The notes under the pieces were generated by a model that was not told the origin of the DNA, did no database searches, and saw only the letters and a list, made by a program, of their open reading frames with translations. This document shows, in pieces, positions 1 through 10,783 of a stretch of DNA of 64,000 nt. The DNA is from Prorocentrum cordatum (Eukaryota > Sar > Dinophyceae > Prorocentrales > Prorocentraceae), in contig CAUYUJ010015278.1 of the NCBI GenBank assembly GCA_963575745.1, positions 183,052-247,051 on the forward strand, written 5' to 3'. The translations under genes and the position numbers were made by a program. Within the stretch, counting starts at the first letter, position 1. Each line of letters starts with the position of its first letter.

Positions 1-426
1 TGCTTGAGTGACGTAGCCGCCAGCTCCGATGTCGACGTTGCCCCATCCATCGATGCCCCGCAAGCCGACGGCGAGATGGTCGGTGACATGGTCGATTGCC
101 TGAGCGACTCCAGTTTAGTGCCCAGCTATGACGCCGATGTCGACGTGGACCCTGCAAGCATCGATGCCCCGCCAGGCGTCCGCCCAGAGATTCCTGCCGC
201 CCCTGCCCCAGCTGCTGGCGCTGCTCAACTCCAGCCCCAGCCCCTGGTCGCCGCGCCCGCCCCTGCCGCGCGAGTTGACGTGCGGCGTGCCAGGGAACGA
301 CGGCGAGCCCGCGTCCGAGTCCCAGCGGGATACCCGAGAGCTTGCCGCATGCGGGAGGTGAAGGCCGCAAAGCGTGCGCAGCGCTTTCAGCAAGTGCGGC
401 TGGAGCAGGTATCGTATGCCAAATGA
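1..426 (+). CDS. Acidic Ala/Pro/Asp-rich exon open at the left edge (probable N-terminal part of family A gene)
   Basis: The frame is open from the first base of the window and ends with a stop at 424-426. The product is low complexity: two loosely repeated Asp/Val/Ala/Pro blocks (around residues 8-20 and 43-58), an Ala/Pro linker, then an Arg-rich basic tail ending in a Lys/Arg/Gln helix-like segment. No catalytic domain is visible. The copy of family A at 44011-41651 also has an acidic Ala/Pro/Asp-rich region ahead of its conserved part, so this could be the equivalent exon of the gene that continues to 7870. The true start lies left of the window. It could equally be a separate small gene or a chance frame in GC-rich DNA. 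Confidence 0.33.
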   Translation, partial: CLSDVAASSDVDVAPSIDAPQADGEMVGDMVDCLSDSSLVPSYDADVDVDPASIDAPPGVRPEIPAAPAPAAGAAQLQPQPLVAAPAPAARVDVRRARERRRARVRVPAGYPRACRMREVKAAKRAQRFQQVRLEQVSYAK

Positions 427-600
427 GCCCCGCACGATCGGGGCCTTTCACCTCGAAGGGCTTTTCGGGGCATGTCTACCGTTGAAGTTTGAAACGGTGG
501 ACATGGCCGCGGGAGCCTGAGGGGGGGGCGGCGGGCCTCGACCGTCTGGGAGTCATTTGGTTGCGAGGTTGTTGAGTTCGACAGCATCATCAGGCCCCGC

Positions 601-906
601 GTGAAGAAGTGGGGGCTGAAGACGTGCCTGCTGCGCAGCAGACTGCTGGCCCGTTCTGGCATCGCCAAGCTTGTTGAGCCCGCGCGTCGGCGGGCTGCTG
701 GCCACGGTGGCAAGATTTCAGCTTTTTTCGACAACGGCATGATCACCGACATTGCCTACGCACGCGGCCCGGAGGCCAGGGTGGAGACAGCGGCGGTGAC
801 GCACAACATCTCTCCACAGTGGGTCCAGCTCCTTCGGCAATGCGTCGCTGCCAGTTTTCTGCATTACCAGAGCCGCTGCCTCGGTTTGCTGGTTGCTGCG
901 TGCCAG
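601..906 (+). CDS. Candidate exon, family A
   Basis: About 100 residues of ordinary composition between low-complexity flanks. The segment has amphipathic character and includes AKLVEPARRRAAGHGGKIS and, near 805, TAAVTHNISPQWVQLL. The second family A copy has a similar stretch ending in TCFTHSISYDCTPL in an equivalent early position, with the shared T-H-x-I-S and similar hydrophobic spacing. That is the main reason to link them. After about 906 the frame turns into a Gly/Glu/Arg-rich GGA repeat, so an exon end is expected there. Borders are not defined by a convincing splice site. Confidence 0.35.
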
Positions 907-1438
907 CGCCGCAGGCTGCGGGGTGGAAAGGAGGGGGAGGAGGAGGAGGAGGACAAGGTGGAGGAACAACAAAGGAGAAACGGGCGGTGACGGAACGACC
1001 TTCCCGTCCGCCCGCCCCATCTCGGCCCCACCAGTTGAAGTCCGAAATCCGGGGCCCTCAGGATGTGAGGGCGTAGGGCCCTCCCCCCTGCGAGGAAAGA
1101 TTCGATCGTCGATCCCCTAGCCCAGATCTGTTAGTTTTGGGCCGAGATGGAGGGGGAGGGCGAAGTTCGCACGACGAACAATGGATCGCCCACCGTTCGG
1201 ACCCGCCCCAGCCTCCTGAGCCTGTCCAGCGTCGCGCTTCGACCCCAATGAGCCCCCCCCCCTCGTAGAGAGCCTTGGCGCCCCCGTCAGGCGCGATCGC
1301 GACCCCTGGGACCCTGGTCCCTGGCCCCTGCCCCAGCCCCCGCTTGGGGGAGCGCAGTTCCGCCCAGCTTTCAGTTTCCCCGGGAGGCCGACGGTCGTTC
1401 TGACAAGAACGGCGTTCGACGAAACAGGCGAGAGACTC
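907..1438. other. Probable intron; GGA-rich start, no gene seen
   Basis: Begins with a short GGA-rich run (927-966), followed by GC-rich sequence without a frame of natural composition on either strand. Confidence 0.3.
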
Positions 1439-1860
1439 GTGGTGCCGGTGCGCGGTCTCTCAGGGGACCCGTCGGTGGAGGAGGGGACTTGCAATACGTG
1501 GCACATCTTCGTGTGCCGCATTCAATTGCTGGCGGGCTGGCTCGGGGCCGGGGGCGGAGAAGGGGGCCCCCGCACCATCAAGTACGACATTGTGCTCCCC
1601 AACCTCGTTCTCGCAGCTGCCACCGCCCCCCAAATATTCGCTGGGTTGCATGGCCACCGCGTCTACGCGCCCATCCACGCCGCCCTGGAGTTGATCCGCT
1701 CCACCGCCCTGGTGGCCAACATCCAGCTGATGGAGACGGACGGCGCGTCATCGGGCGACAAGCTGTGGGCGCACCTGCTGGCCATCCACAGCGGAAGGAT
1801 GTCGCTGCTGGACGCCAGGCCCATCCTTTTCTTCTTCCCTCTCCGATGGCCCGATGGCCT
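1439..1860 (+). CDS. Candidate exon, family A
   Basis: A frame of about 140 codons with natural residue use, including a hydrophobic stretch DIVLPNLVLAAATAPQIF and a helix-like ALELIRSTALVANIQLMET. The position and pattern (a Cys/His strand, a variable loop, then a hydrophobic helix and a repeated I/L-rich helix) resemble the part of the second family A copy that reads VHCEVHKVSGSMKTVFLPL and onwards. Identity is low and was judged by eye. The frame closes at 1907-1909, but residue use degrades from about 1860, which suggests a splice junction before that. Confidence 0.42.
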
Positions 1861-1966
1861 CATGAAGACCCTGGGCTGGGGCCGATGTGAAGCCCTCTGT
1901 CTGAGATAAAGTTCTAGCTCCTGTGTTTTATACATCGGGGCTTGTCTTCACAAAGAACTTGGCACA

Positions 1967-2046
1967 CTTCCTCCTCCTCCTCCTCCTCCTCCTCTCCCTT
2001 CTCCTCCTCTTCCTCCTCCTCCTCCTCCTCCCCCTCCTTCTCGCCC
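1967..2046 (+). repeat. (CTC)n microsatellite
   Basis: Imperfect CCT/CTC trinucleotide array inside the presumed intron between the exons at 1860 and 2318. It creates artificial Leu/Ser/Pro frames. Confidence 0.9.
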
Positions 2047-2317
2047 TCCTCCGTCTCCCGCTCCCAGCCCCGAACTGTCCCCCCGCCTCTGGAACCGTGC
2101 CTCTGGGCCGCTGGGGGGGCGCGGAGTGGTTTGGAGGTCAGTTCGCACCCCCGCGATTTGAAGGCCGCCTCCTCTTCTCAACGCTGCTCCTCCTCCGCCC
2201 GCGGGCCACCCTCGTCCAACAGTCAACTGTCCGTCAGCCCTCTATCCCCTTCCGATCCCCCTTCAGGTCGGGGGGGGGTGGGCGTCGGGGGCCCTGCGTC
2301 GGCCCAAGGTTTATTTG

Positions 2318-2520
2318 TCGGCTGCACGCGCTGAGCCTAAATGAGAAGTTGCTGCTGGCGGTAATGGGGGGGAACGTGCTGTCTCGCATATACAGCCTGG
2401 GCCTGATGTTTGAGAAAACCAACTATTTCGTTCGCATGGTTCGCGAGTCGAAGGTGATTGTAGGCTCTGATAAGCTGTCGATCGTCGCCGTGCACGACGC
2501 AGGTGTCCTACAGGATGGGG
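2318..2520 (+). CDS. Candidate exon, family A locus
   Basis: About 65 codons of natural composition, with LLAVMGGNVLSRIYSLGLMF followed by a basic and hydrophobic stretch (MVRESKVIVGSDKLSIVAV). It stands out from the low-complexity DNA on both sides. No domain is recognised. Its place between stronger exons on the same strand suggests it belongs to the same transcript, but I could not align it with the second family A copy. Confidence 0.35.
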
Positions 2521-2574
2521 CTAGCGAGTACGCGTGCGAGGCTCTTTGGCGATGAAAATTTAACCACAACCGTA

Positions 2575-2800
2575 TTTTCCAATTCGTCGTCGCAGCTGCG
2601 CGGCGGTGCAGCTGCGCCGGCGGGTGCAAACCAAAGGGGCACATCGGCCCCCCAGGTTCTCAACTATGTCGCTTCCCATTACAATTACCACAGCCGCCCT
2701 AGCAAGCGCGAGCAGCACAATGCGTCCAACACCGACGACGTCACGCCCGACTCCGTGGATTTCGAGACGCTGCAGCGCTATCCCGATCAGATTGCATCAA
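2575..2800 (+). CDS. Candidate exon, family A locus
   Basis: About 75 codons in another frame than the preceding exon, with Ser/Asn/Gln/His-rich composition and a short acidic run (NTDDVTPDSVDFETLQRY). The composition is unusual for the surrounding GC-rich DNA, which supports coding. There is no recognisable domain. The following exon family segment contains a similar IERYPDQVRLLRR pattern to QRYPDQIASIRR at the end of this one, so a short internal duplication is possible. Confidence 0.35.
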
Positions 2801-3395
2801 TCAGGCGCAGCCCCATCCATCCCCCGACCTCTCACCCTCTCTGACCGAGTCACCTTGGCGCCGAGCCCTGTCTCTCCTGCTGCTCACTTTTCGCCACTTT
2901 TCGCGTCTTCGCCTTTCCCATCCTGGCTTCTTCCATCTTGCTTGCTCCTGTGCCCCTGCCCCTGCCCCCCCAGCCCCTGCGTCTCCTGCCCCCCCTTCCC
3001 CTCGCGGCCCCGCCGCCCCGAGGCACGCTGGTCTGCGGCAGTTCGTGGGGCATCTGCTGGAGCTGCTCCGCCTATGCAACGGTCAATGGCGGGCCAGGGG
3101 AGGGCAGTAAAGGCAGTGGAATGGGGAGGGAGAGGTCCGACGGGACAGCAACTGAACGGTGGGGGCGCAGCGGGGGAGGGGGCGGCAACGGGGGCAGGAG
3201 CGAGGAGGAGCCCGACGATGGGCGCGAAGGAGAAAGAGGCGGAGGAAGGGGGGAACTTTTTTGTCGAAGACGCGCCCTGCCAGGGGGGGGGAGGGGAAGG
3301 AGAAGGATGAGTTGGAGGAGGTAGCGGCAGAGGAGGAGGAGGAGCTGGAGGAGGCGGGAGAAGGAGACAGACGCCCCAGGTGGAACACGCAGATC
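2801..3395. other. Probable intron, CT- then GGA-rich
   Basis: Pyrimidine-rich first half and purine-rich second half (3110-3370), the latter giving Glu/Arg/Gly-rich frames. No gene of natural composition is seen. Confidence 0.35.
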
Positions 3396-4665
3396 CTCCA
3401 CATCTGCTCTGGTCCAGGTTGCTGTGGATCGCGGGAATCTCTCGTTCAGAGGATGTTCGCCGTGCTCCGGAAGACATTGTTCTCCAAGACTATAACAGCA
3501 CCTGCGGTCAGCAAGTGGGGGAAACTTGTCCCTGCTCTTGATTCGCTGGTATTTCGGTACGCGCTTCATGGGCTTTGGCCAGCGGCGTTCATGAGACTGA
3601 ACCTTGACACCGAGACGGCCGTTGAGAACGGTGACGTCGAGGGCCAACTGATGGCCGAACTTATGTTCAATGCTGTCACTGGCGCTCGCTACGCGAAAGC
3701 ATGCGGGTTCCTCGCTGATGCGGCCACTCGCACCCGCGTGACCACTCTGGGGCTGATACTCGAACCCACGTCCGCCCTCTCGGCTTGGCTGCAACGCCGT
3801 GCCCGCGACACCGAGGACACTCCGTGTAAGCGCCCAGCGCTGGACATCATGAACCCAGAGTACTCGATCGTCACAGCGGTGCTGCAGTATTATTCGGGAC
3901 TGATTCACCGGGACCACACCCCTGCAAATCAACGGCTTCTGATGTTGTGGCGGCCAGCGGGCGCAGAGTCCATAGATGACTGGATCGAGAGATATCCTGA
4001 TCAAGTTCGGCTTCTTCGTCGGATGACTCTGCTGGCCAGCTCGCTGATCTTCCGCCGTTTCACTGTGATGCTGCGCGAGTTCCCTTGGTTATTCATTGCG
4101 CTGGCAGATGCCCGAACGCCGCACCTCAGGGAGGCAGTTCTCGAACAGTACCGGTCCAAACGTACATGCTGCATGCCGCCGGGGTTCGCTCGCAAGCTGA
4201 GGGAAACTGTTGCGCCAGAGGCTCTCACCAGTGAGCCCATGCTGTTTACTTTCGGCGAGCTGAGCAAACTCATCAAGTTCCAGATTGCAGACATAGAGTG
4301 GCGCCACAAGCGCAACAGGCAACGATCGAACGTGTATGGCCAGTCGGCCTGGTCAAACTTCTCGGCTGGCTTCGTGAATTCAGAGGCTCGCTCGACATTT
4401 GAGGCCTGGCAAAAAGATGATTGCGCAGTGCGAGCAGCCCGCCGGGCCCATCTCGACACAGCCGCCCTGGGCCCCGAGGCTGGCCAACTTGGGCCCCTCG
4501 ACTCACGTCGACGACGTCAGACGCGGGCAAAGGGGAAGGGCGTCTTCGAGCTTTTTCGTTTGGATGAGATCGCAGCGGCCAAGACCGCTGGCCGCAAGTT
4601 TGACCCCGTCCGGAAGAGCGGGCAGTTCCTTGAGGATCGCGCACGACGGCGACGACGACAAATAG
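3396..4665 (+). CDS. Large internal exon, family A protein
   Basis: The best preserved part of the plus-strand family A gene: about 420 codons of natural composition. It contains several helix-rich segments (around 3450-3600, 3640-3760, 3990-4130), a Cys pair in SKRTCCMPPGF (4155-4190), and a Lys/Arg-rich segment after 4290 (EWRHKRNRQRS). Spacing of the helices followed by a basic patch resembles the second copy at 41571-40900, where a basic patch precedes an HMG-box-like block. The function is unknown; no motif of a known transposase, polymerase or protease is visible. The last 50 codons (to about 4665) are charged, and the DNA then turns into a (GT)n repeat. Confidence 0.55.
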
Positions 4666-4984
4666 AGTGTGTGTGTGACTGTGTGTTTGTGTGTGTGCGT
4701 CAGTAGTAATGTGTAGTGAGTAATGAGTAATGACGATGGCCAGGCACAACGTGACGGCCTTGGGCCTAGGGCCCCAGTCAGCCCCTGAAGTCGCCCCAGC
4801 CCTCCGGCCCAGGTCCAGGACTCCAGAAGTCCCCAGAAGTTCGGTCCATGGGGGTGATGAGCTACGAGCAGATGGGGCCAGGGCGGGGGAAGCGGAAAGA
4901 GCGAAGCGGAGGAGAAGCGAGCAGCGCGAGAGAAGCCTGGGCCAGGGGCGGGACAGAGCCGCTGCCCCTCCAAGGATACCAGGC
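4666..4984. other. Probable intron with (GT)n run
   Basis: A GT/TG dinucleotide run (4668-4708) followed by GC-rich sequence without a credible frame. Confidence 0.35.
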
Positions 4985-5640
4985 GCAAGTTCGAAGCGCT
5001 CAGCCCGGTGTCCATGGAGCGGCTGGAGGCCCGGTCCCGGAACTCCAAGACTGAGGCCCTGGCCATGAGGAACCAACAACAACGCGAGTCTGCAGCTGCT
5101 GCAGCTACCCTCCCGGCCCCCCCAGCTGCCTCGGCGGCGTTGGCGCCGCCGCTGCCGCGGCCGCCCGCTGAGGCTGCCCCGGCTGAGCTGGCACTGGCAG
5201 TGCCTGCGTCCCCCCTCTGTCTGGGCTGTGGCTCCTGCAATTGCACTCTCCCAGACACGAGCCCGGCTACGTCGCTCTGCCAGTTCATCGGCCATTCGAG
5301 TGAGTCACTTGCCAGCCCTGCGCCTGACATACTTGCCACGCATGATCATCTACGTGAGCCTCAATCTTCCCAAGGGCACCCACTGACGGCTGACGCAGTC
5401 AAGCATTATCGGTATGGTGTTGCAAAGAAATCGTTCAAGAGGATTTCCACTTCGTTCCTGGCGTCTGTAAGGCCATTTGACACGAGGCAGAACGCTGCAC
5501 CGTTCCCTAGCACAGTCACATACCCTCGGCACTGCGGCGCAATGTGCAGGCATTCCGCGTCTGAGGCACAATGGGCCTTGTACACTCAGTCTAAGACGGT
5601 CTTAGCGGACATCGATCGGCTTCGCCGACGCCGCCTGTTC
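4985..5640 (+). CDS. Candidate exon, family A protein
   Basis: Starts with a charged helix (SMERLEARSRNSKTEAL), continues with an Ala/Pro linker, a Cys-rich patch (CLGCGSCNC, near 5219-5250), and a conserved-looking basic segment from about 5390. Near 5510-5560 it reads TYPRHCGAMCRHSASEAQW. The second family A copy has FPCPGDCAFHHAAW in the comparable position (about 40500), which shares the pattern Pro, Cys, small residues, Cys/His, then an aromatic. I infer these are the same segment. The frame continues to 5724, but composition changes after about 5640. Confidence 0.45.
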
Positions 5641-5912
5641 AAACCAAATCTTCGGTCCATCCCTTGGCGGGGGCCCGTTGTCTGGTCCATGGGGCCCATG
5701 GGCCCCATTGGGCCCCGACAGTAGCCATCGCGCCAACGCGCTCCAACTTGCAACTATTCCATTGGGTCGACAGGCCTTCAAATGGCAAACAAAAGATGTT
5801 CTGATGAAATTCCCGGCCAAGCCATCTTCGCACCAGCGCGATCTACAACTCTATCTATCACGCTCTCTCCTCTCTCAGAGAGCCTCTCTCCACTCTGTTC
5901 GCGTTTTCTCTT

Positions 5913-5973
<61 letters not shown>

Positions 5974-6189
5974 ACTCTCTCTCTCTACTCCTCTCTCCCT
6001 CTCTCTCTCTCTTTCAATTTTTCTCCTGCTGCCACTGGCTATCCGCCGCCACTTCCCACTTCGCTTCCACCCCTCCTTCTTTGCAGGGCCCGCTGTCCGC
6101 CCAATAGAGAGAAAGCAAGGGGGGCGCTCCTCCTGCGCTGTCCGCGTCTAACCGACGCAGCGGATCGCATCTATTTTTGGGAAATGCCC
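5641..6189. other. Probable intron with long (CT)n tract
   Basis: Contains a GGGGCCCATGGGCCCC palindrome (5691-5706) and a CT dinucleotide tract, essentially uninterrupted from about 5905 to 5972 and imperfect to 6022. Nothing coding is seen. Confidence 0.5.
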
Positions 6190-7870
6190 AAACCTCACGA
6201 ACGCGGACGTGCTGTTGACGTTCGCTATTCAATTTATGGATGGGCGGCGTCGTGATATCTTTGCCTGGTTCCCACTCATGACCTGCAGACACGCTCACAT
6301 TGCAGCCGAACAGACGTTTATCATGTTGGTTCCTGAGACAGATCCGCCGTACCCAGAGGGATTCGTGGGCCTTGAACTCAATTTCGAGCGCGAGATCCCT
6401 CATGATTTAAAAGTGACTTTCAGGGACCCGCTGCCCCGACAGGGGCCAGGCACTTTCCGTCACATGACAGAGGATGACCTCGCTAACTTCTTAGCCACAG
6501 GAGCGGACGCTGACTTCGACGATTCGGAGGTCAGCTTCATCACATTCAATCGGCTGTCGTGGCGCGATTCCGACTTGGACTCTGTCGTGGTCCTCGGCCG
6601 CGACCCAGCCTGGGAGGAACGACGTGCTTCTCAGTTGCCCGCTGACGCCAAGGCTCCTGCAGGGCCTGGCAGAGGCGGCCGCGGGCGCGGCAGGGGCGGC
6701 AGAGGATCAGGCAGCGGCAGGGGCAGGGGCGGCAGTGGCGGCGAGTCGCGGCCCCCGTCCATTGCCGACGCGTCGACCGATTTCACGAGCATGTTCGATG
6801 CTTCGCCTCGCAGGAAGACGACCAAACCAGCGTCGAAGAAGGCTGGGGCACATCTCATGTGTTATTATGTTGCCCCCCGGCCCCTCCCCCCCCCCTTAGC
6901 CTCCTTGCGCCCCTGGCCTTGGGCCCCAGCATTTAGAGCTCGACGTGGTATTCAAAGCGGCGCGACTGGCGCGCAGAGCGGATCTGATGTTGAACCTTCT
7001 GAGGCTGTCTTGCAAGTGAAACCCTTCGCTTCCATCATGGACCCTGGACGTCGGCCACTTCCTGGATCCCTGGTCCCGGGGTCCAAGGCAACCCCGCCCC
7101 GGCCCCCGATCTCAGCGTTACTGACCCCGGAGGCACCTATCATTGATGAGGACGTCGTGCTTCCTGTCGGCGCCGACGCAGCTGCTGATGATGTGTCGTT
7201 GATTACCGAGCTCGCGAAATCACTTGGACTTCCAGAGTCAGCTGTCAACACGGACGAAGTCCGGGAGCTCGTAGGGGCCAGTGCGGTTCTCGGTCTACCA
7301 GATTCGTTTTTTCTTGAGATGGGCGCGGTGGCCTTGGACGAGGCGGACCGCGCGGACGCAGAGGCAGACCTTGTGGCCCGGGGCTCCTACTACGACGCCG
7401 ACGGCGACGCCGAGGGCGACGCTGAGTGTGACGCTGAGGGCGATGATGACAGCGAAGGTGGCGATGCTGGTGAGCCGCCGCCCCCGACGCCCCCGATGCC
7501 GCCTCCGCCTGCGCCTCCGCCAGTCGATCCAGCAGGCTACGAGATAAGGTATGGAGATCGAGTGTTTAGTCGTAGCAGCGGCGCCTACTGCGGCCAATTG
7601 CAAGACAGCCTTGGGGATGCGACCAAGCTTCGCGCCAAGTGCGGCAAGCACGGGCACAAGAGCTGCATCTGTTGGCTGAACGGCATCAAAGACACTGCAG
7701 CGGCTCGGGCCGATCTCGCGACCTGGTTGGTGGAGGACGTGTCGCCCGCGCAGCATGCGGTGAGTGCCTACCATCTGAAGGTGAGCTACGGCATGAAGCC
7801 CAAGTGGCCAGCGATCGCGCCTGCGCCGCCAGCACCAGGGGCTGCTGCTGGGTCTGCAGCAGCTCCATGA
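6190..7870 (+). CDS. Last exon of family A protein: conserved domain, RGG linker, acidic/Pro linker and C-terminal Cys/His module
   Basis: The frame ends with TGA at 7868-7870. From the 5' side it has: about 150 residues of natural composition (FPLMTCRHAHIAAEQ and onwards), an RGG-type Gly/Arg block (6660-6745), a basic patch (6810-6840), a possibly intronic low-complexity piece, an acidic region with Asp/Gly/Ala repeats (7395-7465), and a Pro run (7474-7520). It closes with a small module containing Cys/His residues, including KCGKHGHKSC near 7638, and ending in DLATWL. The second family A copy has the same layout, with acidic and Pro-rich linkers and a terminal module (FKAYCFCDSHKDERC ... 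AWLKN). RGG boxes usually bind nucleic acid; the module's function is unknown. Confidence 0.55.
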
Positions 7871-8580
7871 TTCCGAAACTGAATTCGGATGCGAATTCGT
7901 CGCACGGGCGTGGGGTGACCGTGTGCATGCATGCTGACTGTCTGCTGACTCACTGTCGTCAGACTCAGACTGTGTCAGCAGATTGTCTGACGTGGGCAAT
8001 CCAGGAACAGGACGCCCCTGGAAGACATCCGTGATTCTCCCCCTCTTCCTCCCCCTGCTCCTCCCGCATCTCTTCCTCCTCCTCCTCCTCCTCCTCCTCC
8101 TCCTCCTCCTCTCCTCCTCCTCCTCCTCCTCCTCCTCTTCCTCCTCTCGTTCATTTCGTTCATGCTGCATGCTGCATGCTGCTGCTCTCGTTCATCCTCC
8201 TCCTCGTCGATCTCCTCCTTATCCTCCGGTCTCCTCCTCCCCACCCGCTATGCATATATGTGGTATGCACACTGCATACACTGTGTAATGCAAGCATGCC
8301 GCACGTATGTGTGTATGTTTGTATGTATGTATGTGCCTGGCCGAGCCGTCGCGGGTGTTGTTTGCCGTTTCAAATCGCACCCGCTTTTTCTTCGATGGGC
8401 TCGCATCCCCCAACATTGCACTCCTCTACCACAGCTGGCTATTGGTTGCCACAACCGCGTCAAATGCGCCGGGCCCCTTCATGTGTGTATGTATGGTTGG
8501 ATGGATGGATGGATGGATGCATATACATATACATACAGAGATGTAATGACGCTACACATTGACATTCCGTGAGGCAGTTC
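7871..8580. repeat. 3' flank of family A: (CTC)n, GTAT and GGAT microsatellites
   Basis: CTC/CCT array at about 8075-8150, ATGC-rich sequence with GTAT repeats (8310-8335) and GGAT repeats (8494-8519), then ATACAT. No gene is seen. Confidence 0.8.
8366..8414 (+). repeat. Dispersed repeat, copy 1 (other copy 18847-18895)
   Basis: A segment of about 49 bp containing GCACCCGCT, a short C/T stretch, CTTCGATGGG and CCCCC. It recurs in the same orientation at 18847-18895 with about 80% identity by eye. Confidence 0.5.
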
Positions 8581-8842
8581 GCTAACGGCCATCGCAACAT
8601 AACATATCACGCGACGTGTGGCGCACGCAGCATGTTACCAATGCACTGGTTGTCTTCGCACGCGCATCGCACTTCTGCGTTCGGGCAACTTCCCACCGTG
8701 CCCCCCCCCAGCCCCGCCGATCGCCGATCAGCGCCGCTGGGCAGCTGGGGCTCGCGACCTGCCGGTGACGGCGGCGCTTGGTCGAACTTCGCTGGCGGTG
8801 GGGGCCGCCTCTTCGTTTCCGTGGCCCCCATCGCGTCTTCAC

Positions 8843-8899
8843 GCTCCTCCTCCTCCTCCTCCTCCTCCTCCTCCTCCTCCTCCTCCTCCTCCTCCTCCC
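8843..8899 (+). repeat. (CTC)n microsatellite
   Basis: Nearly perfect trinucleotide array. Confidence 0.9.
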
Positions 8900-9183
8900 T
8901 CCTACTCCTCAGCCTACTCCTCCTCCTCGTCGCCGTCGCGCGGGCGTCGGCGTCGGGCGTCGCGGCGCTGCCGCCCCCTGAAGCCCCCCCACCCTTCCGC
9001 GTCTGTCCAGGCAGGGGGCTTGGGAAAAAACGGGGGAGTGCCAGGTCGCAAGGAAGGAAACCATGCGCTCCGGGGCCATGTTTCTACGGTCAGAGCGGGT
9101 GGATTTGCACGCTGGGAAGGGCTGTGTTCGCGCGCTCGGAGGGGCCGGGGTCCGTGGTTGCACGCTCGGGGGCCGACGGCCGT

Positions 9184-9456
9184 AACGCTCAGACCGGGTG
9201 GGTTTGTACGCTCGGGGGGCTGTGTTTGCACGCTCGGGGGGCTGTGTTTGTGCGCCGGGGGCGGCTGTGTTTGTAAGCTCAGAGCGGGTGGGTTTGTGCG
9301 CCGCACGGGGGCTGGAGGACTTCACCCTGAATTGGAGCGCGCCCAGAAGCCAACGCCCTGAACGAAGCCAATCCCGAGCGGGGCCACGGCTGGAGGACGG
9401 GGGGCTGTGTTTGTACGCCGGGGGGGGGCTGTGTTTGTAAGCTCACAGCGGGTCCC
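9184..9456 (+). repeat. Minisatellite with GGGGCTGTGTTTG core
   Basis: Irregular tandem units of about 22-45 bp built on GGGGCTGTGTTTGTACGCTC. The same core recurs at 14795-14855, beyond the DNA methyltransferase gene. Confidence 0.75.
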
Positions 9457-9548
9457 CAAGGCTCGGGTCATGGGCCTTCGGTTGAAAACCGGGAGGGAAC
9501 ACTTTTGAGAATTTCCGCGCTTCTGCAGTTTTTCTCAAAGTGTTCCCG

Positions 9549-9936
9549 CCCGGCTGTAAGCGATGGGGGACGGTGCCCGAAGGTACGGCAGCCGCGACGG
9601 TGGCGGCGGCGCTGGCGACGAGGACTGTTTTGGGGCCTTCTCAAGCCCTTCCGAGGGCCCTGGGGAGGGCTAGAGCCACAAGACGGCTCCAAGAGGGCCC
9701 CAAGACGCCCTCAGAGGGCTCTTATCGCGCATGTCGCGCGCATGTCGTGGCCATGGGGCCCAGAACGACGACGACATGCACACGACATGCGCTATTGGGT
9801 CTGTCTTGGGGCCCTATGGGGGCCCTTTGAAGCCCTTTGAAGGGTCTCTTTGAGCCCCATGAGGGGGCCAGGACAGGTCGAGAGGCTTCCCGAGGGGCCC
9901 CGAGAGGAGGCCAGAAGGACCCCAAGAAGACTCCCG
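9549..9936 (+). repeat. 388-bp direct repeat, left copy flanking the DNA methyltransferase gene
   Basis: Runs from CCCGGCTGTAAGCGATGG to AAGAAGACTCCCG. The copy at 14095-14482 is in the same orientation, has the same length, and is roughly 90% identical by eye. Rich in GGGCCCCAAGAGG-type short repeats, with an ACGACGACATG core. Confidence 0.8.
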
Positions 9937-10690
9937 GGCCCTCAGAGAGCTCCCGCAGGGCCCCAAAAGGGCCCCAAGAGGGCCGCAAGAGGCCCCAAGA
10001 GGGCCCCAAGCTGGCTCCAAGAGGGCCCCAAGATGGCTCCAAGATGGTCCTAGCAAGTATCAATTCCAACTCCGTCAGACGGAGTTGGACAAGGGTCTCA
10101 CTGAGCCCTCCTGGACGCTCCTTAGGGCCCTCAGAGAGCTCCCGCAGGGCCCCAGGAGGGCCCCAAAAGGGCCCTAAGATAGCTCCAAGAGGGCCCCAAG
10201 ATGGCTCCAAGATGGTCCTAGCAAGTATCAATTCCAACTCCGTCAGACGGAGTTGGACAAGGGTCTCATTGAGCTCCTCCTGGAGGCTTCTTAGGGCCCT
10301 CAGAGAGCTCCCGCAGGGCCCCAAAAGGGCCCCAAGAGGGCCGCAAGAGGCCCCAAGAGGGCCCCAAGCTGGCTCCAAGAGGGCCCCAAGATGGCTCCAA
10401 GATGGTCCTAGCAAGTATCAATTCCAACTCCGTCAGACGGAGTTGGACAAGGGTCTCACTGAGCCCCTCCTGGACGCTCCTTAGGGCCCTCAGAGAGCTC
10501 CCGCAGGGCCCCAGGAGGGCCCCCAAAGGGCCCTAAGATAGCTCCAAGAGGGCCCCAAGATGGCTCCAAGAAAGTCCTAGCAAGTATCAATTCCAACTCC
10601 GTCAGACGGAGTTGGACAAGGGTCTCATTGAGCTCCTCCTGGAGGCTTCTTAGGGCCCTCAGAGAGCTCCCGCAGGGCTCCAAGATGGCC
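9937..10690 (+). repeat. Higher-order minisatellite with a 25-bp hairpin in every unit
   Basis: Four units carry the same 12+1+12 palindrome TCCAACTCCGTC-A-GACGGAGTTGGA at 10065-10089, 10233-10257, 10423-10447 and 10592-10616. Spacing alternates 168, 190 and 169 bp, so units 1/3 and 2/4 are the closer pairs (about 358 bp higher-order period). Between the hairpins are degenerate GGGCCCCAAGAGG repeats. Long frames here are artefacts of the repeat. Confidence 0.85.
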
Positions 10691-10783
10691 CCAAGGGAGC
10701 CCCAACAAGAGCGATAACCTTACCAAAAGCCTCAACAAGAGCGAAGGTGTCGGCCTCCTCGGGCTTTGTTGGACGCTCTTTTG

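Noticed and set aside
4273-5339. Long minus-strand frames opposite the family A exons
   Set aside because: Ser/Arg/Gly-rich composition typical of antisense in GC-rich DNA; the plus strand carries the natural sequence.
9700-10690. Long repetitive minus-strand frames (GPLGALLGP-like)
   Set aside because: Direct translation of the GGGCCCCAAGAGG minisatellite; the repeat is the feature.
9937-10690. CRISPR-like array (identical palindromic repeats with spacers)
   Set aside because: Spacers are about 145-165 bp and themselves repetitive, the genome is eukaryotic, and no cas genes are present.
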